A DNA stretch of 64,000 nucleotides from Comamonas sp. (GTDB lineage Bacteria > Pseudomonadota > Gammaproteobacteria > Burkholderiales > Burkholderiaceae_C). Position numbers and translations under genes: made by a program. The notes beneath the pieces were generated by a model. It saw only the letters and a list, made by a program, of their open reading frames with translations, had not been told where the DNA came from and ran no database searches. The first letter of the stretch is position 1. Every line of letters begins with the position of its first letter. Below are positions 33,543-42,301 of this stretch, piece after piece. The stretch spans positions 39,673-103,672 of the forward strand of contig NZ_SPEY01000071.1 in NCBI RefSeq assembly GCF_009360615.1, read 5' to 3'.

Positions 33543-34145
33543 ATGACCTTGAACCACACGATTCTCATCATCCCCGGCCTGCGCGACCATGTGGAAGAGC
33601 ACTGGCAGACGCTGCTGGCCAAGGAGCTGGCTGCACAGTCCATCCCCTGTGTCACCGTGCCGCCGCTGGAGCAGGACAAGCTCAGCTGCCAGGCCCGTCT
33701 GGACGCCATAGACCTGGCGCTGGACGGCATCGACGGCCCCGTCATCATCGTGGCGCACAGCGCCGGCTGCATGATGGTCGCGCACTGGGCACTGCACCGT
33801 GCCCGTCCCATTCTCGGTGCCCTGCTTGCTGCCCCCGCCGATGTGGAAACCCAGATGCCTGCCGGCTACCCCCCCAAAGATGTGCTGGCAGCCCACGGCT
33901 GGACGCCCATCCCGCGCCAGCGCCTGCCGTTTCCCACACTGCTGGCAGCCAGCAGCAATGACCCGCTGACCCAGTTGGAGCGCGCTCGCAGCTTTGCGCG
34001 CGACTGGGGAAGCGAGCTGGTGGAGCTGGGCCCCCAGGGCCACCTGAACCCGGCCTCGGGCCATGGCCCCTGGCCGCAGGCGAAACAGCTGATCGAGGAT
34101 TTGCGGGCGCGGATCGAAGCCCGACAGCCCGAGCCGACGGCCTGA
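33543..34145 (+). CDS. RBBP9/YdeN-family serine hydrolase
   Basis: A 200-residue small alpha/beta hydrolase. It has HTILIIPGLRDHVEEHWQTLL at the N-terminus, the nucleophile Ser73 in IIVAHSAGCMM, the acid in LAASSNDPL and the catalytic His in GPQGHLNPASGHGPWP, all in RBBP9-family positions. Members hydrolyse small esters; physiological substrates are mostly unknown. It follows the dioxygenase by 15 bases (ribosome binding site CAGGAGAC), so it probably acts in the same pathway. It is also close to the following Bug receptor gene. Confidence 0.88.
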   Translation: MTLNHTILIIPGLRDHVEEHWQTLLAKELAAQSIPCVTVPPLEQDKLSCQARLDAIDLALDGIDGPVIIVAHSAGCMMVAHWALHRARPILGALLAAPADVETQMPAGYPPKDVLAAHGWTPIPRQRLPFPTLLAASSNDPLTQLERARSFARDWGSELVELGPQGHLNPASGHGPWPQAKQLIEDLRARIEARQPEPTA

Positions 34146-34244
34146 GCCGCCCGATAACCATCACGATGAATGCGCAGCCACCCACAATATATAAAAGGTG
34201 CGCGCAGATGGGGAGCCAGATCTCCCCGTTGCAGGAGACAAGCA

Positions 34245-35297
34245 ATGAAGGCAAGAACACCCGCCTCGCGCAATTCAGTGAACACCGCTGGCTCTCGGAC
34301 GGCGGCAGCCAGCGCACTACGCCGGAAATTGGGCCTGGCCGTCATGGCCGTGGCCGCCGGCCTGGCCCTGCCCGCACAGGCCGGGCAGACCGCAGACTGG
34401 CCGACCAAGCCCATACGCCTGATCGTCACCGGGCCTGCCGGCGGCACGGCCGACACCCTGGCCCGCCTGCTGGCAGAGGGCATGACGCAGGAGCTCAAGC
34501 AGCCCGTGATCGTGGAGTCCAAGCCCGGAGCCTCGGGAGCCATCGGCATCCAGGACCTCAAGTCGCATGGAAAGAGCGGCTACACCTTCCTGGTGATTCA
34601 GGACGGAGCGCTGAGCGAGGCACCGCAGGCCCAGAAAGTCAGCTTCGACCCGTTCAAGGACCTGACGCCACTGGCCCAGCTCACACGCACCGGTCTGGTC
34701 ATGGTCGCCAACAAGGACCTGCCTTTTCAGACCCTGCCCGAATTCATCAGCTACGCCAGGCAGCAACGCGACGGCGTGGACTTTGCCTCCTACGCCACGG
34801 GCCTGAAGGGGCACACCTCGGGCATGCTGCTCGGCCAGTTGGCCAAGATCAATATGCGCCATGTGGGCTACAAGGGCTCGCCCCCTGCTCTGGTGGACCT
34901 CATGGGGGGCCATATCCCTGTGATGTTCGATGGAGTCACCACTTCGCTGCCCCTGATTCGCAGCGGCAAGATCAAGGCGCTGGCAGTCGTCTACCCGAGC
35001 CGTCTGCAGACTTTGCCCGAGGTGCCGACCTTTACGGAGCTCGGCTACCCCCAGCTTTCCAAACCAGGCTGGTTTGCCGTGTGGTCCCATCCGCAAACCC
35101 CGGCAGCCATCCAGCAAAAGCTGCGGGATGTAGCGCTGGCGCATTTCCGCAAGGAGGCCGTTCTCAAACAGCTCGCTTCGCTGGGCATGGAGCCCGGCCA
35201 GCCGCTGAGCACAGCCGACATGACGACCGACCTCAAAGAAGCCAGCCGCAAGCAGGCGGCCCTGCTCAAGTCCATAGGCTACAAGCCCGAGAACTGA
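34245..35297 (+). CDS. Bug-family tripartite tricarboxylate transporter receptor
   Basis: A 350-residue periplasmic binding protein, the second Bug receptor here and clearly diverged from the first. ATG 34245 is set by CAGGAGA. The signal peptide covers about residues 27-47 (LGLAVMAVAAGLALPAQAG), after a long basic n-region with several Arg. Family segments are WPTKPIRLIVTGPAGGTADTLAR, VIVESKPGASGAIGIQDLK, HVGYKGSPPALVDLMGGHIPVMF and KALAVVYPSRLQTLPEVPTF. No TctAB partners are present. The order dioxygenase-hydrolase-receptor suggests it captures the compound those enzymes degrade. Confidence 0.92.
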   Translation: MKARTPASRNSVNTAGSRTAAASALRRKLGLAVMAVAAGLALPAQAGQTADWPTKPIRLIVTGPAGGTADTLARLLAEGMTQELKQPVIVESKPGASGAIGIQDLKSHGKSGYTFLVIQDGALSEAPQAQKVSFDPFKDLTPLAQLTRTGLVMVANKDLPFQTLPEFISYARQQRDGVDFASYATGLKGHTSGMLLGQLAKINMRHVGYKGSPPALVDLMGGHIPVMFDGVTTSLPLIRSGKIKALAVVYPSRLQTLPEVPTFTELGYPQLSKPGWFAVWSHPQTPAAIQQKLRDVALAHFRKEAVLKQLASLGMEPGQPLSTADMTTDLKEASRKQAALLKSIGYKPEN

Positions 35298-35542
35298 GGC
35301 CCGGGCCCTTGAGCAATTGCTCTCAAGCGGCTCCATTACCTATCTGATTCAAGACCTCTGCCCGGTGCCCCTCGGCACCGTGGGCGGCTGCACCCGGCTC
35401 AAGCCCTTTTGCGGGATTCGAGCCGGGGCTTGCCTGCGCCTTCAACCCATCCCCAGGCCCGGGTCCGGGTCTAGCTTTGCCCTGCTGCGTTTTTCGTCGG
35501 TTTGCCATCAGGCATCTTTTTCAACGGTTCACGGAGACATGA

Positions 35543-36655
35543 ATGACTACAAAAAAAATGGCTTTCAATACGCTAGGCGCTTTCGCATGCGCGCTGGCGC
35601 CGCTGGCGGTCTCGGCACAATCGTCGGTGCAGGTCTACGGCGTGGTCGATATGGCCGTATCCAACTACCGCGGCGCGGGCGCAGGCTCGCGCCAGATGCT
35701 GACCTCCAGCGGCAATCAGGCCAGCCGTCTGGGCTTTCGGGGCCGCGAAGACCTCGGCAGCGGTCTGGCCGCCGGCTTTGATCTGGAAGCGGGCCTCAAT
35801 ACCGACAACGGTACCGGCCAGGCCTCCAACACCAACAACCAGGCCTCGGGAGCGGGCAGCAGCAACGGCCTGAGCTTCAACCGCAAGTCCCTGGTCTATC
35901 TGCAGAGCAAGCAATGGGGCGAGGTACGTCTGGGCCGCGACTATGTGCCCGCCTTCTGGAACATGTTCAACTACGACCCCTTTCGCCTGGGCGTGGGCAT
36001 GAGCCTGCATGTGCTGCACGGCACGACGGTGACGGGCTTTCGGGCGTCGAACAGCATTGGTTACCTCTCGCCCGGCTGCTCCAGCTCGAGTTGCAAGGGA
36101 CTGTTCTATCAATTGATGGTGGCATTCGGCGAAAACGATGCCGGCCCCAACCGTCAGGACGGCCGCGTCCATGGTGCACGCCTGGGTTATGGCGGCGATA
36201 ACTGGGATGCAGCCGTCGCCATCACAACCACCAAGAACCGTGCCGCCGACGATTACAGGCAGATCAATGCCGCCGCTTCCTACCTCTGGGAGGGTCACCG
36301 CCTCATGGTTCTGGCTGCCGATCACCGCACCGGCAACCGCCTGGCAAGCCTGGACAACGCCAACCATGTGCGCTACTGGCAGCTGGGCGCCATCTGGAAG
36401 GTCGGCAACGACAACATCCCCATGAGCTTCATGCGCCTGAGCCGCAACGACAACAGCGGCAGCAGCTCCAACAAGTACGCCGTGGGCTATGTGCACAACC
36501 TCTCCAAGCGCACTGCCCTCTACGGCACCTATGCCTATGTAGACAATCGCGGCAGCATCAACCTGCCGGTGGCCACGGGTGCTCTGCAGGGCCCGATCCC
36601 GGTCGCTGGCGGCAATGCCTCGGGCTTCGACATCGGCATTCGCCACACGTTCTGA
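35543..36655 (+). CDS. Gram-negative general porin (OmpC/Omp32-type)
   Basis: A 370-residue outer-membrane porin. ATG 35543 (GGAGAC upstream) opens a signal peptide ending near LAVSAQ. The mature N-terminus SSVQVYGVVDMAVSNYRG, then SRLGFRGREDLGSGLAAGFDLEAG and KSLVYLQSKQWGEVRLGRDYVPAFW, is that of betaproteobacterial 16-strand porins such as Omp32. The protein ends in the C-terminal Phe (GIRHTF) needed for barrel assembly. A run of eight A lies at 35551-35558 in codons 3-6 and is followed at once by an in-frame ATG, so slippage there would not necessarily silence the gene. A strong bidirectional terminator follows. Confidence 0.94.
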   Translation: MTTKKMAFNTLGAFACALAPLAVSAQSSVQVYGVVDMAVSNYRGAGAGSRQMLTSSGNQASRLGFRGREDLGSGLAAGFDLEAGLNTDNGTGQASNTNNQASGAGSSNGLSFNRKSLVYLQSKQWGEVRLGRDYVPAFWNMFNYDPFRLGVGMSLHVLHGTTVTGFRASNSIGYLSPGCSSSSCKGLFYQLMVAFGENDAGPNRQDGRVHGARLGYGGDNWDAAVAITTTKNRAADDYRQINAAASYLWEGHRLMVLAADHRTGNRLASLDNANHVRYWQLGAIWKVGNDNIPMSFMRLSRNDNSGSSSNKYAVGYVHNLSKRTALYGTYAYVDNRGSINLPVATGALQGPIPVAGGNASGFDIGIRHTF

Positions 36656-36720
36656 GTCCCGTCCATGGCAACTGGCACCTGCCGGTTGCCGGCCAGAGGG
36701 CATCAATCCTGAAACCATAG

Positions 36721-36755
36721 AAAAAGGCCCGCAGAGATAATCTGCGGGCCTTTTT
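36721..36755. terminator. Strong bidirectional terminator
   Basis: Perfect 15-base stem AAAAAGGCCCGCAGA / TCTGCGGGCCTTTTT around gataa. It serves the porin gene on the + strand and the convergent Rieske gene on the - strand. Confidence 0.92.
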
Positions 36756-36779
36756 CATCGCACATCAGCGCTCGATGGT

Positions 36780-37133
36780 TCAGCAACAGTTGTCAGGCGG
36801 TTTGAGCCAGAGCAGTCCCTCCCTGACCAGGACTTCGTAGAGAGGAATCGTCATCTGCGGCGATGCCGTGCACTTGCCGCTGCGGATATCGAACTGGAGT
36901 CCATGCGCGGGGCAACTCAGCACATGAGCTTCGCAATTTCCGCCGGCCATGGAGGCACCCGCATGCGGGCAGCTGTTCTCCAAGGCATAGAACTCGCCTT
37001 CGGCATTCAGCAGCAAGATGCATTGGCCGCCAGGCGTGAAAACCAGCTTGCGCCCGCCAGGCGGCAAATCCCGCACGGCGCCGGCAGCCAGCAATGCGGT
37101 ATCAGGCGAAGATGCTGTCGGCAACACGGGCAT
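36780..37133 (-). CDS. Rieske-type [2Fe-2S] ferredoxin
   Basis: A 117-residue small Rieske protein. The cluster motif is complete: CPHAG (Cys, His) and, 18 residues later, CPAHG (Cys, His). Segments ILLLNAEGEFYALENSCPHAG and LSCPAHGLQFDIRSGKCTASP match Rieske ferredoxins that feed oxygenases or act in stress. It ends in an unusual CC. Its start overlaps the end of the FrnE-like gene by 32 bases, so the two are co-transcribed and probably coupled. An alternative shorter start cannot be excluded. Confidence 0.88.
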   Translation of the reverse strand: MPVLPTASSPDTALLAAGAVRDLPPGGRKLVFTPGGQCILLLNAEGEFYALENSCPHAGASMAGGNCEAHVLSCPAHGLQFDIRSGKCTASPQMTIPLYEVLVREGLLWLKPPDNCC

Positions 37134-37758
37134 GCTCCATGGCGCGCAGCAGCTCCGCAGGCGCCACCGCGCCCGTCACCTGCAGACGCTGGTTGAACAC
37201 CATATGCGGCACGCCGCCGGTATGACTGGCCTCGCTTTGGCAGCGCAGCGCATCAAAGCGGGAAGGATTCCAGTCCAGTGCCGCCGAATGCGCCAGCTGC
37301 CGCAGCACCATGACCGAGCCTATATCGCGGCCCTGCACAAAGTAAGCGGCAAAGATGGACTCCACAAAGCGGATCATGGATTCGCCATCGAGCAGAGTCT
37401 GGGCGTAGTTGACCAACGCACAAACCAGGCGCGTGCTGGGGAAGGTTTCAATCAGCGCATGATTGATCTGCAGACCCGCCGCGTGGGCCGCCGAACGTAC
37501 CTGGGCACGGCGAACCTCCACGGCTCTGGGACTGCCGAGCCGGGCTTCGTAGAAGGCCTGGTAAGGCACTCCATGCTCCGGGATCTGGGGCAGCAGAGTG
37601 TCTGCATGCCAATGGATTGCAAGCTGCTGGTCGGGATATCTGGCCAGCAGCATCTCACGGGCGGCCAGCAGATTGCGCAGACCGATCCAGCACCAGGGGC
37701 AGATCAGGTCCAGCGAAAAGTCGACCTGCAGTGTCGTTGCAGCAGAGCTTTGAGTCAT
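37102..37758 (-). CDS. DsbA-family FrnE-like oxidoreductase
   Basis: A 218-residue thioredoxin-fold protein of the FrnE/HCCA-isomerase group. The active site CPWCWIG follows VDFSLDLICPWC near residue 20. The helical insert and the cis-Pro segment (GGVPHMVFNQRLQVTGAV) are at the expected places. There is no signal peptide, so it acts in the cytoplasm. Members are linked to oxidative stress or polyketide steps. The pairing with an overlapping Rieske ferredoxin gene is unusual and hints at a shared redox task. It is preceded by the quinone oxidoreductase gene, with a terminator between. Confidence 0.88.
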   Translation of the reverse strand: MTQSSAATTLQVDFSLDLICPWCWIGLRNLLAAREMLLARYPDQQLAIHWHADTLLPQIPEHGVPYQAFYEARLGSPRAVEVRRAQVRSAAHAAGLQINHALIETFPSTRLVCALVNYAQTLLDGESMIRFVESIFAAYFVQGRDIGSVMVLRQLAHSAALDWNPSRFDALRCQSEASHTGGVPHMVFNQRLQVTGAVAPAELLRAMEHARVADSIFA

Positions 37759-37793
37759 GACATCTATCTCTTTGGGCAGTCACCAAGGTTGAT

Positions 37794-37821
37794 GCAAAAA
37801 AGGCTGAATGGCTCAGCCCTT
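37794..37821. terminator. Terminator between qor-like and FrnE-like genes
   Basis: GGCTGA / TCAGCC hairpin around atggc with A-runs on the left (T6-T7 on the - strand) and CTTTT on the right. It ends leftward transcription from the quinone oxidoreductase gene 30 bases after its stop. Confidence 0.75.
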
Positions 37822-37849
37822 TTCATACCGAAGTGCGGCCTTCGATATC

Positions 37850-38830
37850 TCAGAGCGTGAAGATGGCCGATCCCACAATCTTGCGTGCTTCCAGGTCGCG
37901 GTGAGCCTGCACGGCGTCTTCCAGCGCATAGCGATTGCTGATATCCACCTTGATACGGCCTTCGGCCACATGGGCGAACAACTCGTTGGCCAGCTCTGCA
38001 CGCTCCGCGGGGTCGGCGATGTAATGCGCCGATGCAGGACGCGTCAGGAAGAGCGAGCCCTTGCCGGCCAGAATCTGCGGGTTGAATGGTGCAATGGAGC
38101 CCGACGCCGTGCCCAGACAGACCATCAGCCCGCGCACCTTCAGGCTGTTGAGCGATCCCTCGAAAGTGTCCTTGCCCACGCTGTCGAAGACGGCATTCAC
38201 ACCCACGCCATCGGTCAGCTCACGCACGCGCTTGGCCACATCTTCATGGCTGTAGTTGATGGTGTGAACGCAGCCGTTCGCCTTGGCCACTTCGGCCTTG
38301 GCATCGCTGGAGACTGTGCCGATCACGTTCAGGCCTTCCAGCTTGGCCCACTGCGACACCAGCAGACCCACGCCACCGGCTGCAGCGTGTAGCAGGATGG
38401 TGTCGCCCTTCTTGAAGTCCCAGATGCGGCGCATCAGGTAGGCCGCGGTCAGTCCACGCATGGTGATGGCCGCTGCGGTTTCAAAGCTGATGTTGTCAGG
38501 CAGACGGATCAGGGGAGCAGCAGAAATCAGGCGCTCCGTGGCGTAAGCGCCTATGGTGTTCAGCGCGCCGGTATAGGTCACGCGGTCGCCGACCTTGAAA
38601 TCCGTCACGCCGTCGCCCACGGCCGTGATGGTGCCGCAAGCCTCGCTGCCCACGCCCGCGGGCAAAGGCGCGGGATACAGACCGGAGCGGAAATAGGTAT
38701 CGGCAAAGTTCAAGGCCACAGCGCCCTGCTTGAGGCGGACCTGACCCGGACCGGGTTGGCCGACTTCAATGTCTTCCTGTCGCAACACCTCGGGGCCGCC
38801 AACTTCGTGATAACGGATTACTTTTGCCAT
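37850..38830 (-). CDS. Quinone oxidoreductase (QorA-like, zinc-independent MDR)
   Basis: A 326-residue medium-chain reductase. The QOR family pattern is clear: MAKVIRYHEVGGPEVL, GVGSEACGTITAVGDGV, the Rossmann motif LLHAAAGGVGLLVSQWAK and, near the end, RYALEDAVQAHRDLEARKIVGSAIF. The structural and catalytic zinc ligands of alcohol dehydrogenases are absent. It should reduce quinones by one electron with NADPH in the cytoplasm, protecting against redox-cycling compounds. A 6+6 inverted repeat lies 60 bases upstream (38891-38905) and may bind a redox or TetR/MarR-type regulator. Confidence 0.93.
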   Translation of the reverse strand: MAKVIRYHEVGGPEVLRQEDIEVGQPGPGQVRLKQGAVALNFADTYFRSGLYPAPLPAGVGSEACGTITAVGDGVTDFKVGDRVTYTGALNTIGAYATERLISAAPLIRLPDNISFETAAAITMRGLTAAYLMRRIWDFKKGDTILLHAAAGGVGLLVSQWAKLEGLNVIGTVSSDAKAEVAKANGCVHTINYSHEDVAKRVRELTDGVGVNAVFDSVGKDTFEGSLNSLKVRGLMVCLGTASGSIAPFNPQILAGKGSLFLTRPASAHYIADPAERAELANELFAHVAEGRIKVDISNRYALEDAVQAHRDLEARKIVGSAIFTL

Positions 38831-38890
38831 ACAAACTCCCAGTCAGATACCAATCGAAAGGTGATACGGAACACGCCCTCACCTCGAACA

Positions 38891-38905
38891 GATTCGATAC
38901 GAATC
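38891..38905. promoter_or_regulatory. Inverted repeat upstream of the quinone oxidoreductase gene
   Basis: GATTCG-ata-CGAATC, a perfect 6-base repeat with a 3-base centre, 61 bases before the start codon of the leftward gene. It is a plausible operator for a dimeric repressor; no regulator gene is adjacent. Confidence 0.4.
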
Positions 38906-39145
38906 AATGACTTAAGCCATATCCCCGCTATCTCTCCATTCAGACTGGACTGAATTTATGGGAATTCGCCTGCAAGGCATTTCCCGAGAACGCCGCTCTC
39001 TTGTCTTTACGCGACACCACTGGTAAATATCAGGCCAAAAAATTACTTCAAAGTTTCTCTTTGATTGAAAGCCTGCCGCAAGCGTTGCCCACCATATTGC
39101 GCGTCTGTGACTGCGGCAAGCCCGTCCCAGCCTCTAGAATCATTC

Positions 39146-39159
39146 CGTTTACGTAAACG
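39146..39159. promoter_or_regulatory. CGTTTACGTAAACG palindrome upstream of acyl-CoA dehydrogenase
   Basis: A perfect 14-base palindrome 154 bases before the acyl-CoA dehydrogenase start. It resembles the CGTTTACG-type sites reported for LiuR (MerR family), the regulator of branched-chain amino acid and fatty acid degradation in proteobacteria. The regulator assignment is inference. Confidence 0.5.
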
Positions 39160-39312
39160 TCAAACCAATGCGAGGACCTGGCATTCATGCCAGGTGCTGG
39201 ACATGAAGTCGAGGGAAGCCCCTGCCATCCGTGGCAGGCAACATCCCCAACAATCCAAGGCACAACCCAGGTCTGGCAGCCAGCCGGGCCAGCATTCAAG
39301 GAAACAGAGACG

Positions 39313-41103
39313 ATGACCTACAAAGCGCCCATCAAAGACATGCTGTTCGACATGGAGCATCTGGCCCAGATCGAGCAGGTCGCCCAGATTCCCGGCTTTG
39401 AAGATGCGGGGCTGGAGACCGCGCAGGCCGTTCTCGAAGAATGCGCCAAGCTTTGCGAAGGCGTGGTCGCACCCCTGAATGTGCCGGGCGATGTCAATCC
39501 CTCTTCCTTCAAGGATGGCGTCGTCACAACGACTCCCGGCTTTGCCGATGCCTTCAGGCAGTACGCCGAAGGCGGCTGGCAAGGCCTTCAGCACCCTGCC
39601 GACTTTGGCGGCCAGGGCCTGCCCAAGACCATTGGTGCAGCCTGTATCGAGATGCTCAACAGCGCCAACCTGAGCTTTGCGCTGTGCCCGCTGCTGACCG
39701 ACGGCGCCATCGAGGCCCTGCTCACGGCAGGCAGCGATGCGCTCAAGTCCACCTACCTGGAAAAGCTCGTGACCGGCGAGTGGACCGGCACCATGAACCT
39801 GACCGAACCCCAGGCCGGCTCCGATCTGGCCCTGGTGCGCACCAGGGCCGAGCCTCAGGGGGACGGCAGCTACAAGGTCTTCGGCACCAAGATCTTCATT
39901 ACCTATGGTGAGCACGATATGGCGGACAACATCGTCCACCTCGTGCTGGCCCGCGTGGCCGGTGCGCCCGAGGGCGTCAAGGGAATCAGCCTGTTTGTCG
40001 TGCCCAAGTTCCTCGTGAACCAGGACGGCACCCTGGGCGAGCGCAACGATGTGCACTGCGTCAGCATCGAGCACAAGATGGGCATCAAGGCATCGCCAAC
40101 CGCCGTGCTGCAGTATGGCGACAACGGCGGCGCCATCGGCTATCTGGTCGGTGAAGAGAACCGCGGCCTCGAATACATGTTCATCATGATGAACGCCGCC
40201 CGCTATGCCGTGGGCCTGCAGGGCCTGGCCGTGGCCGAGCGCGCCTACCAGCACGCCGTGGCCTACGCCAAGGAACGCGTGCAAAGCCGCCCCGTCGACG
40301 GCTCGGTCAAGGCCAGCGCCACCATCATCCACCACCCCGATGTGCGCCGCATGCTGATGACCATGCGTGCCAGCAACGAGGGCTGCCGCGCCATGGCCAC
40401 CACGGCTGCTGCGGCCTACGACGCCGCCCACCACCATCCCAGCGCAGAGGTGCGCCAGGCCAACCAGACCTTCTATGAATTCATGGTGCCCCTGGTCAAG
40501 GGATACAGCACCGAAATGAGCCTGGAAGTCACCAGCCTGGGCGTGCAGGTGCATGGCGGCATGGGCTTCATCGAGGAAACCGGCGCCGCACAGTACTACC
40601 GAGACGCCAAGATCCTGACCATCTATGAAGGCACGACCGCCATCCAGGCGAACGACCTGGTCGGCCGCAAGACAGCGCGTGATGGCGGCCAGACCGCCAA
40701 GGCGATTGCCGCCCAGATCGAGAAGACCGAGGCGGCTCTCATCGCCACCGGTACCGACACGGCCAAGGTGGTCGCCAGGAATCTGGCCCAGGCCCGCGAG
40801 GCCTTTGTGCAGGTGGTGGACTTCATCGTGGCCCAGGCCAAGGCCGACCCCAATGCGGCCTATGCCGGCAGCGTCCCCTATCTGATGCTCACCGGCAATC
40901 TGGTCGCCGGCTGGCAACTGGGCCGCTCGGTGCTGGCTGCGCAAGACCTGCTGGCCAAGGGCCAGGACACGGCCTTCATGCAGGCCAAGCTGGCCACAGC
41001 ACAGTTCTATGTCGAGCATATTCTGTCCCGGGTGCCCGGCCAGGCCGATGCCGTGATCAACGGTGCGGCCAGCGTGATGGCATTGCCCATGGAACTGTTC
41101 TGA
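39313..41103 (+). CDS. Long-form acyl-CoA dehydrogenase with extra C-terminal domain
   Basis: A 596-residue FAD enzyme, about 200 longer than short ACADs. It begins with the small N-terminal domain of this subgroup (TYKAPIKDMLFDMEHL, PF12418-like). The core ACAD follows with FAD-binding GEWTGTMNLTEPQAGSDL and KVFGTKIFITYGEH, and the C-terminal helical bundle has QVHGGMGFIEETGAAQYYRDAKI and TIYEGTTAIQANDL. Last comes the additional PF12806-like domain. Members act on fatty acyl- or methylthiopropanoyl-CoA (DmdC-like annotations). The start at 39313 is the family-like Met. It is a single gene with a palindromic operator candidate upstream and a hairpin terminator downstream. Confidence 0.93.
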   Translation: MTYKAPIKDMLFDMEHLAQIEQVAQIPGFEDAGLETAQAVLEECAKLCEGVVAPLNVPGDVNPSSFKDGVVTTTPGFADAFRQYAEGGWQGLQHPADFGGQGLPKTIGAACIEMLNSANLSFALCPLLTDGAIEALLTAGSDALKSTYLEKLVTGEWTGTMNLTEPQAGSDLALVRTRAEPQGDGSYKVFGTKIFITYGEHDMADNIVHLVLARVAGAPEGVKGISLFVVPKFLVNQDGTLGERNDVHCVSIEHKMGIKASPTAVLQYGDNGGAIGYLVGEENRGLEYMFIMMNAARYAVGLQGLAVAERAYQHAVAYAKERVQSRPVDGSVKASATIIHHPDVRRMLMTMRASNEGCRAMATTAAAAYDAAHHHPSAEVRQANQTFYEFMVPLVKGYSTEMSLEVTSLGVQVHGGMGFIEETGAAQYYRDAKILTIYEGTTAIQANDLVGRKTARDGGQTAKAIAAQIEKTEAALIATGTDTAKVVARNLAQAREAFVQVVDFIVAQAKADPNAAYAGSVPYLMLTGNLVAGWQLGRSVLAAQDLLAKGQDTAFMQAKLATAQFYVEHILSRVPGQADAVINGAASVMALPMELF

Positions 41104-41160
41104 TCCTGCACCTGACGGCGGGCAACCACGCCCTGCTGCATCAGGAAATGGTTGAAAATG

Positions 41161-41204
41161 GCGGCTAGCACTGATAAAAAAAGCGCTAGCCGCTATGTTT
41201 TTTG
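41161..41204 (+). repeat. Palindromic repeat acting as terminator
   Basis: GCGGCTAGC (41161-41169) pairs with GCTAGCCGC (41185-41193), with a short T-run after it (ttttttg). It follows the acyl-CoA dehydrogenase stop by 57 bases and has the agcgct-type core of the dispersed repeat seen also at 11311, 46376 and 61705. Confidence 0.6.
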
Positions 41205-41349
41205 AATCAAAAACACCACGGAACCGGTTATTCTCCAATTTCCAGGCCGTCGCCGCTGCCTGGACTGCCAGCGCCCGTCGCCGAGGGCCATTGACGATGC
41301 GGGCTTTCCGGCCTCCCCGCTCCGCTCGGTGCGGGATGGCAGCGGTGCG

Positions 41350-42084
41350 CTAGTGCTGCGCGATCAGGATGGCGCGCAGGCGGTCGCGCTCCCGCCCGTT
41401 GGCGGCAAGCCCCTCGTCCAGACGCGACGTCAGGGCATCGATATGCGCAATCATCAGTTGCTCGGCCCTGGCGTTATCGCCTTCGGCGAGTGCCTCGACG
41501 ATGGCCGCATGATCGTCATTGGAGACCTGGGCCTCGGTCTTCGAGTGGTAAAGCGCCGCAGCTAGCATCGACCTTGCCGACAGATCGACGATCATTGAGG
41601 ACAGAAAACGATTGCCCAGGCATTCGGCCAGGCAGATATGAAAGTCCGCGAGCAGTGCGCTGCGCTCGGCGGCATCGTCGGCAGCAATCGACTCCTGCTC
41701 CTGCGCAATATGCTGGCGCAGGCGCGTGAGCGCGGTCTGCAGAGGCTTGCCCGCATCGCGCAGCATGCCCGGCTCGATGACGCGCCGAGCGGCATAGGTC
41801 TCCCGGGCTTCTTCGAAAGAGGGCTCGGCCACATACCACCCGACACGGGAGCGCACCTCGACAAAGCCCCGCGCCTGAAGCTGGATCAGTGCTTCGCGCA
41901 CCAGGGTGCGACTGACCTCAAACATGTCGGCGATGTCCTGCTCTCCCAGCCTCACTCCGGGGCGCAATCTGCCGGTCAGGATGGACTCGATCAGACGCTC
42001 GGCAATCTTGGTCTTCGCAATCACAGCACTACCTTCGGCATGGCTCTCCGTTCCATCAACAGGGCAACGCGCAGCATGGGACAC
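41350..42084 (-). CDS. GntR-family (FCD domain) transcriptional regulator
   Basis: A 244-residue FadR/FCD-subfamily regulator. The winged helix-turn-helix (about 25-90) includes RLGEQDIADMFEVSRTLVREALIQLQARGFVEV. The all-helical FCD domain follows with the metal and ligand residues of the family (ADFHICLAECLGN and NDDHAAIVEALAEGD...MIAHIDAL). These regulators release DNA when a small carboxylate binds. It is divergent from an NCS1 permease gene. Two TTGTATACA half-site palindromes between the genes (42302-42338) are the expected GntR operator, so it most likely controls that permease. Confidence 0.92.
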   Translation of the reverse strand: MSHAARCPVDGTESHAEGSAVIAKTKIAERLIESILTGRLRPGVRLGEQDIADMFEVSRTLVREALIQLQARGFVEVRSRVGWYVAEPSFEEARETYAARRVIEPGMLRDAGKPLQTALTRLRQHIAQEQESIAADDAAERSALLADFHICLAECLGNRFLSSMIVDLSARSMLAAALYHSKTEAQVSNDDHAAIVEALAEGDNARAEQLMIAHIDALTSRLDEGLAANGRERDRLRAILIAQH

Positions 42085-42301
42085 CGTCCATCGCTGCTGC
42101 TCGGGACGCCACGGAGAGGTTCATCCGCAGCAGACTGCAGTTTACCGTTGCTTACGCCGTTCCCACCTCGCGTGGCAAGGCACTCCTGCTGCAGTCCCGT
42201 ATCGCCGTCCCCGCCTCTGTGCAGCGGCACGCCAGGCTATTCGGAACTATTTGTAGGCACTCCAATGACCAAGGGTTCCCACCAATCCAGGCCCTTGGAG
42301 G

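Noticed and set aside
35551..35558. A8 tract at the start of the porin gene as a phase-variation switch
   Set aside because: An in-frame ATG follows the tract at once, so slippage would not reliably switch the gene off; kept only as a remark in the gene entry.
39160..41238. A very long open frame (about 690 codons) antisense to the acyl-CoA dehydrogenase gene
   Set aside because: Produced by codon bias in GC-rich DNA; the sense strand encodes a complete ACAD family protein and the antisense product resembles nothing.
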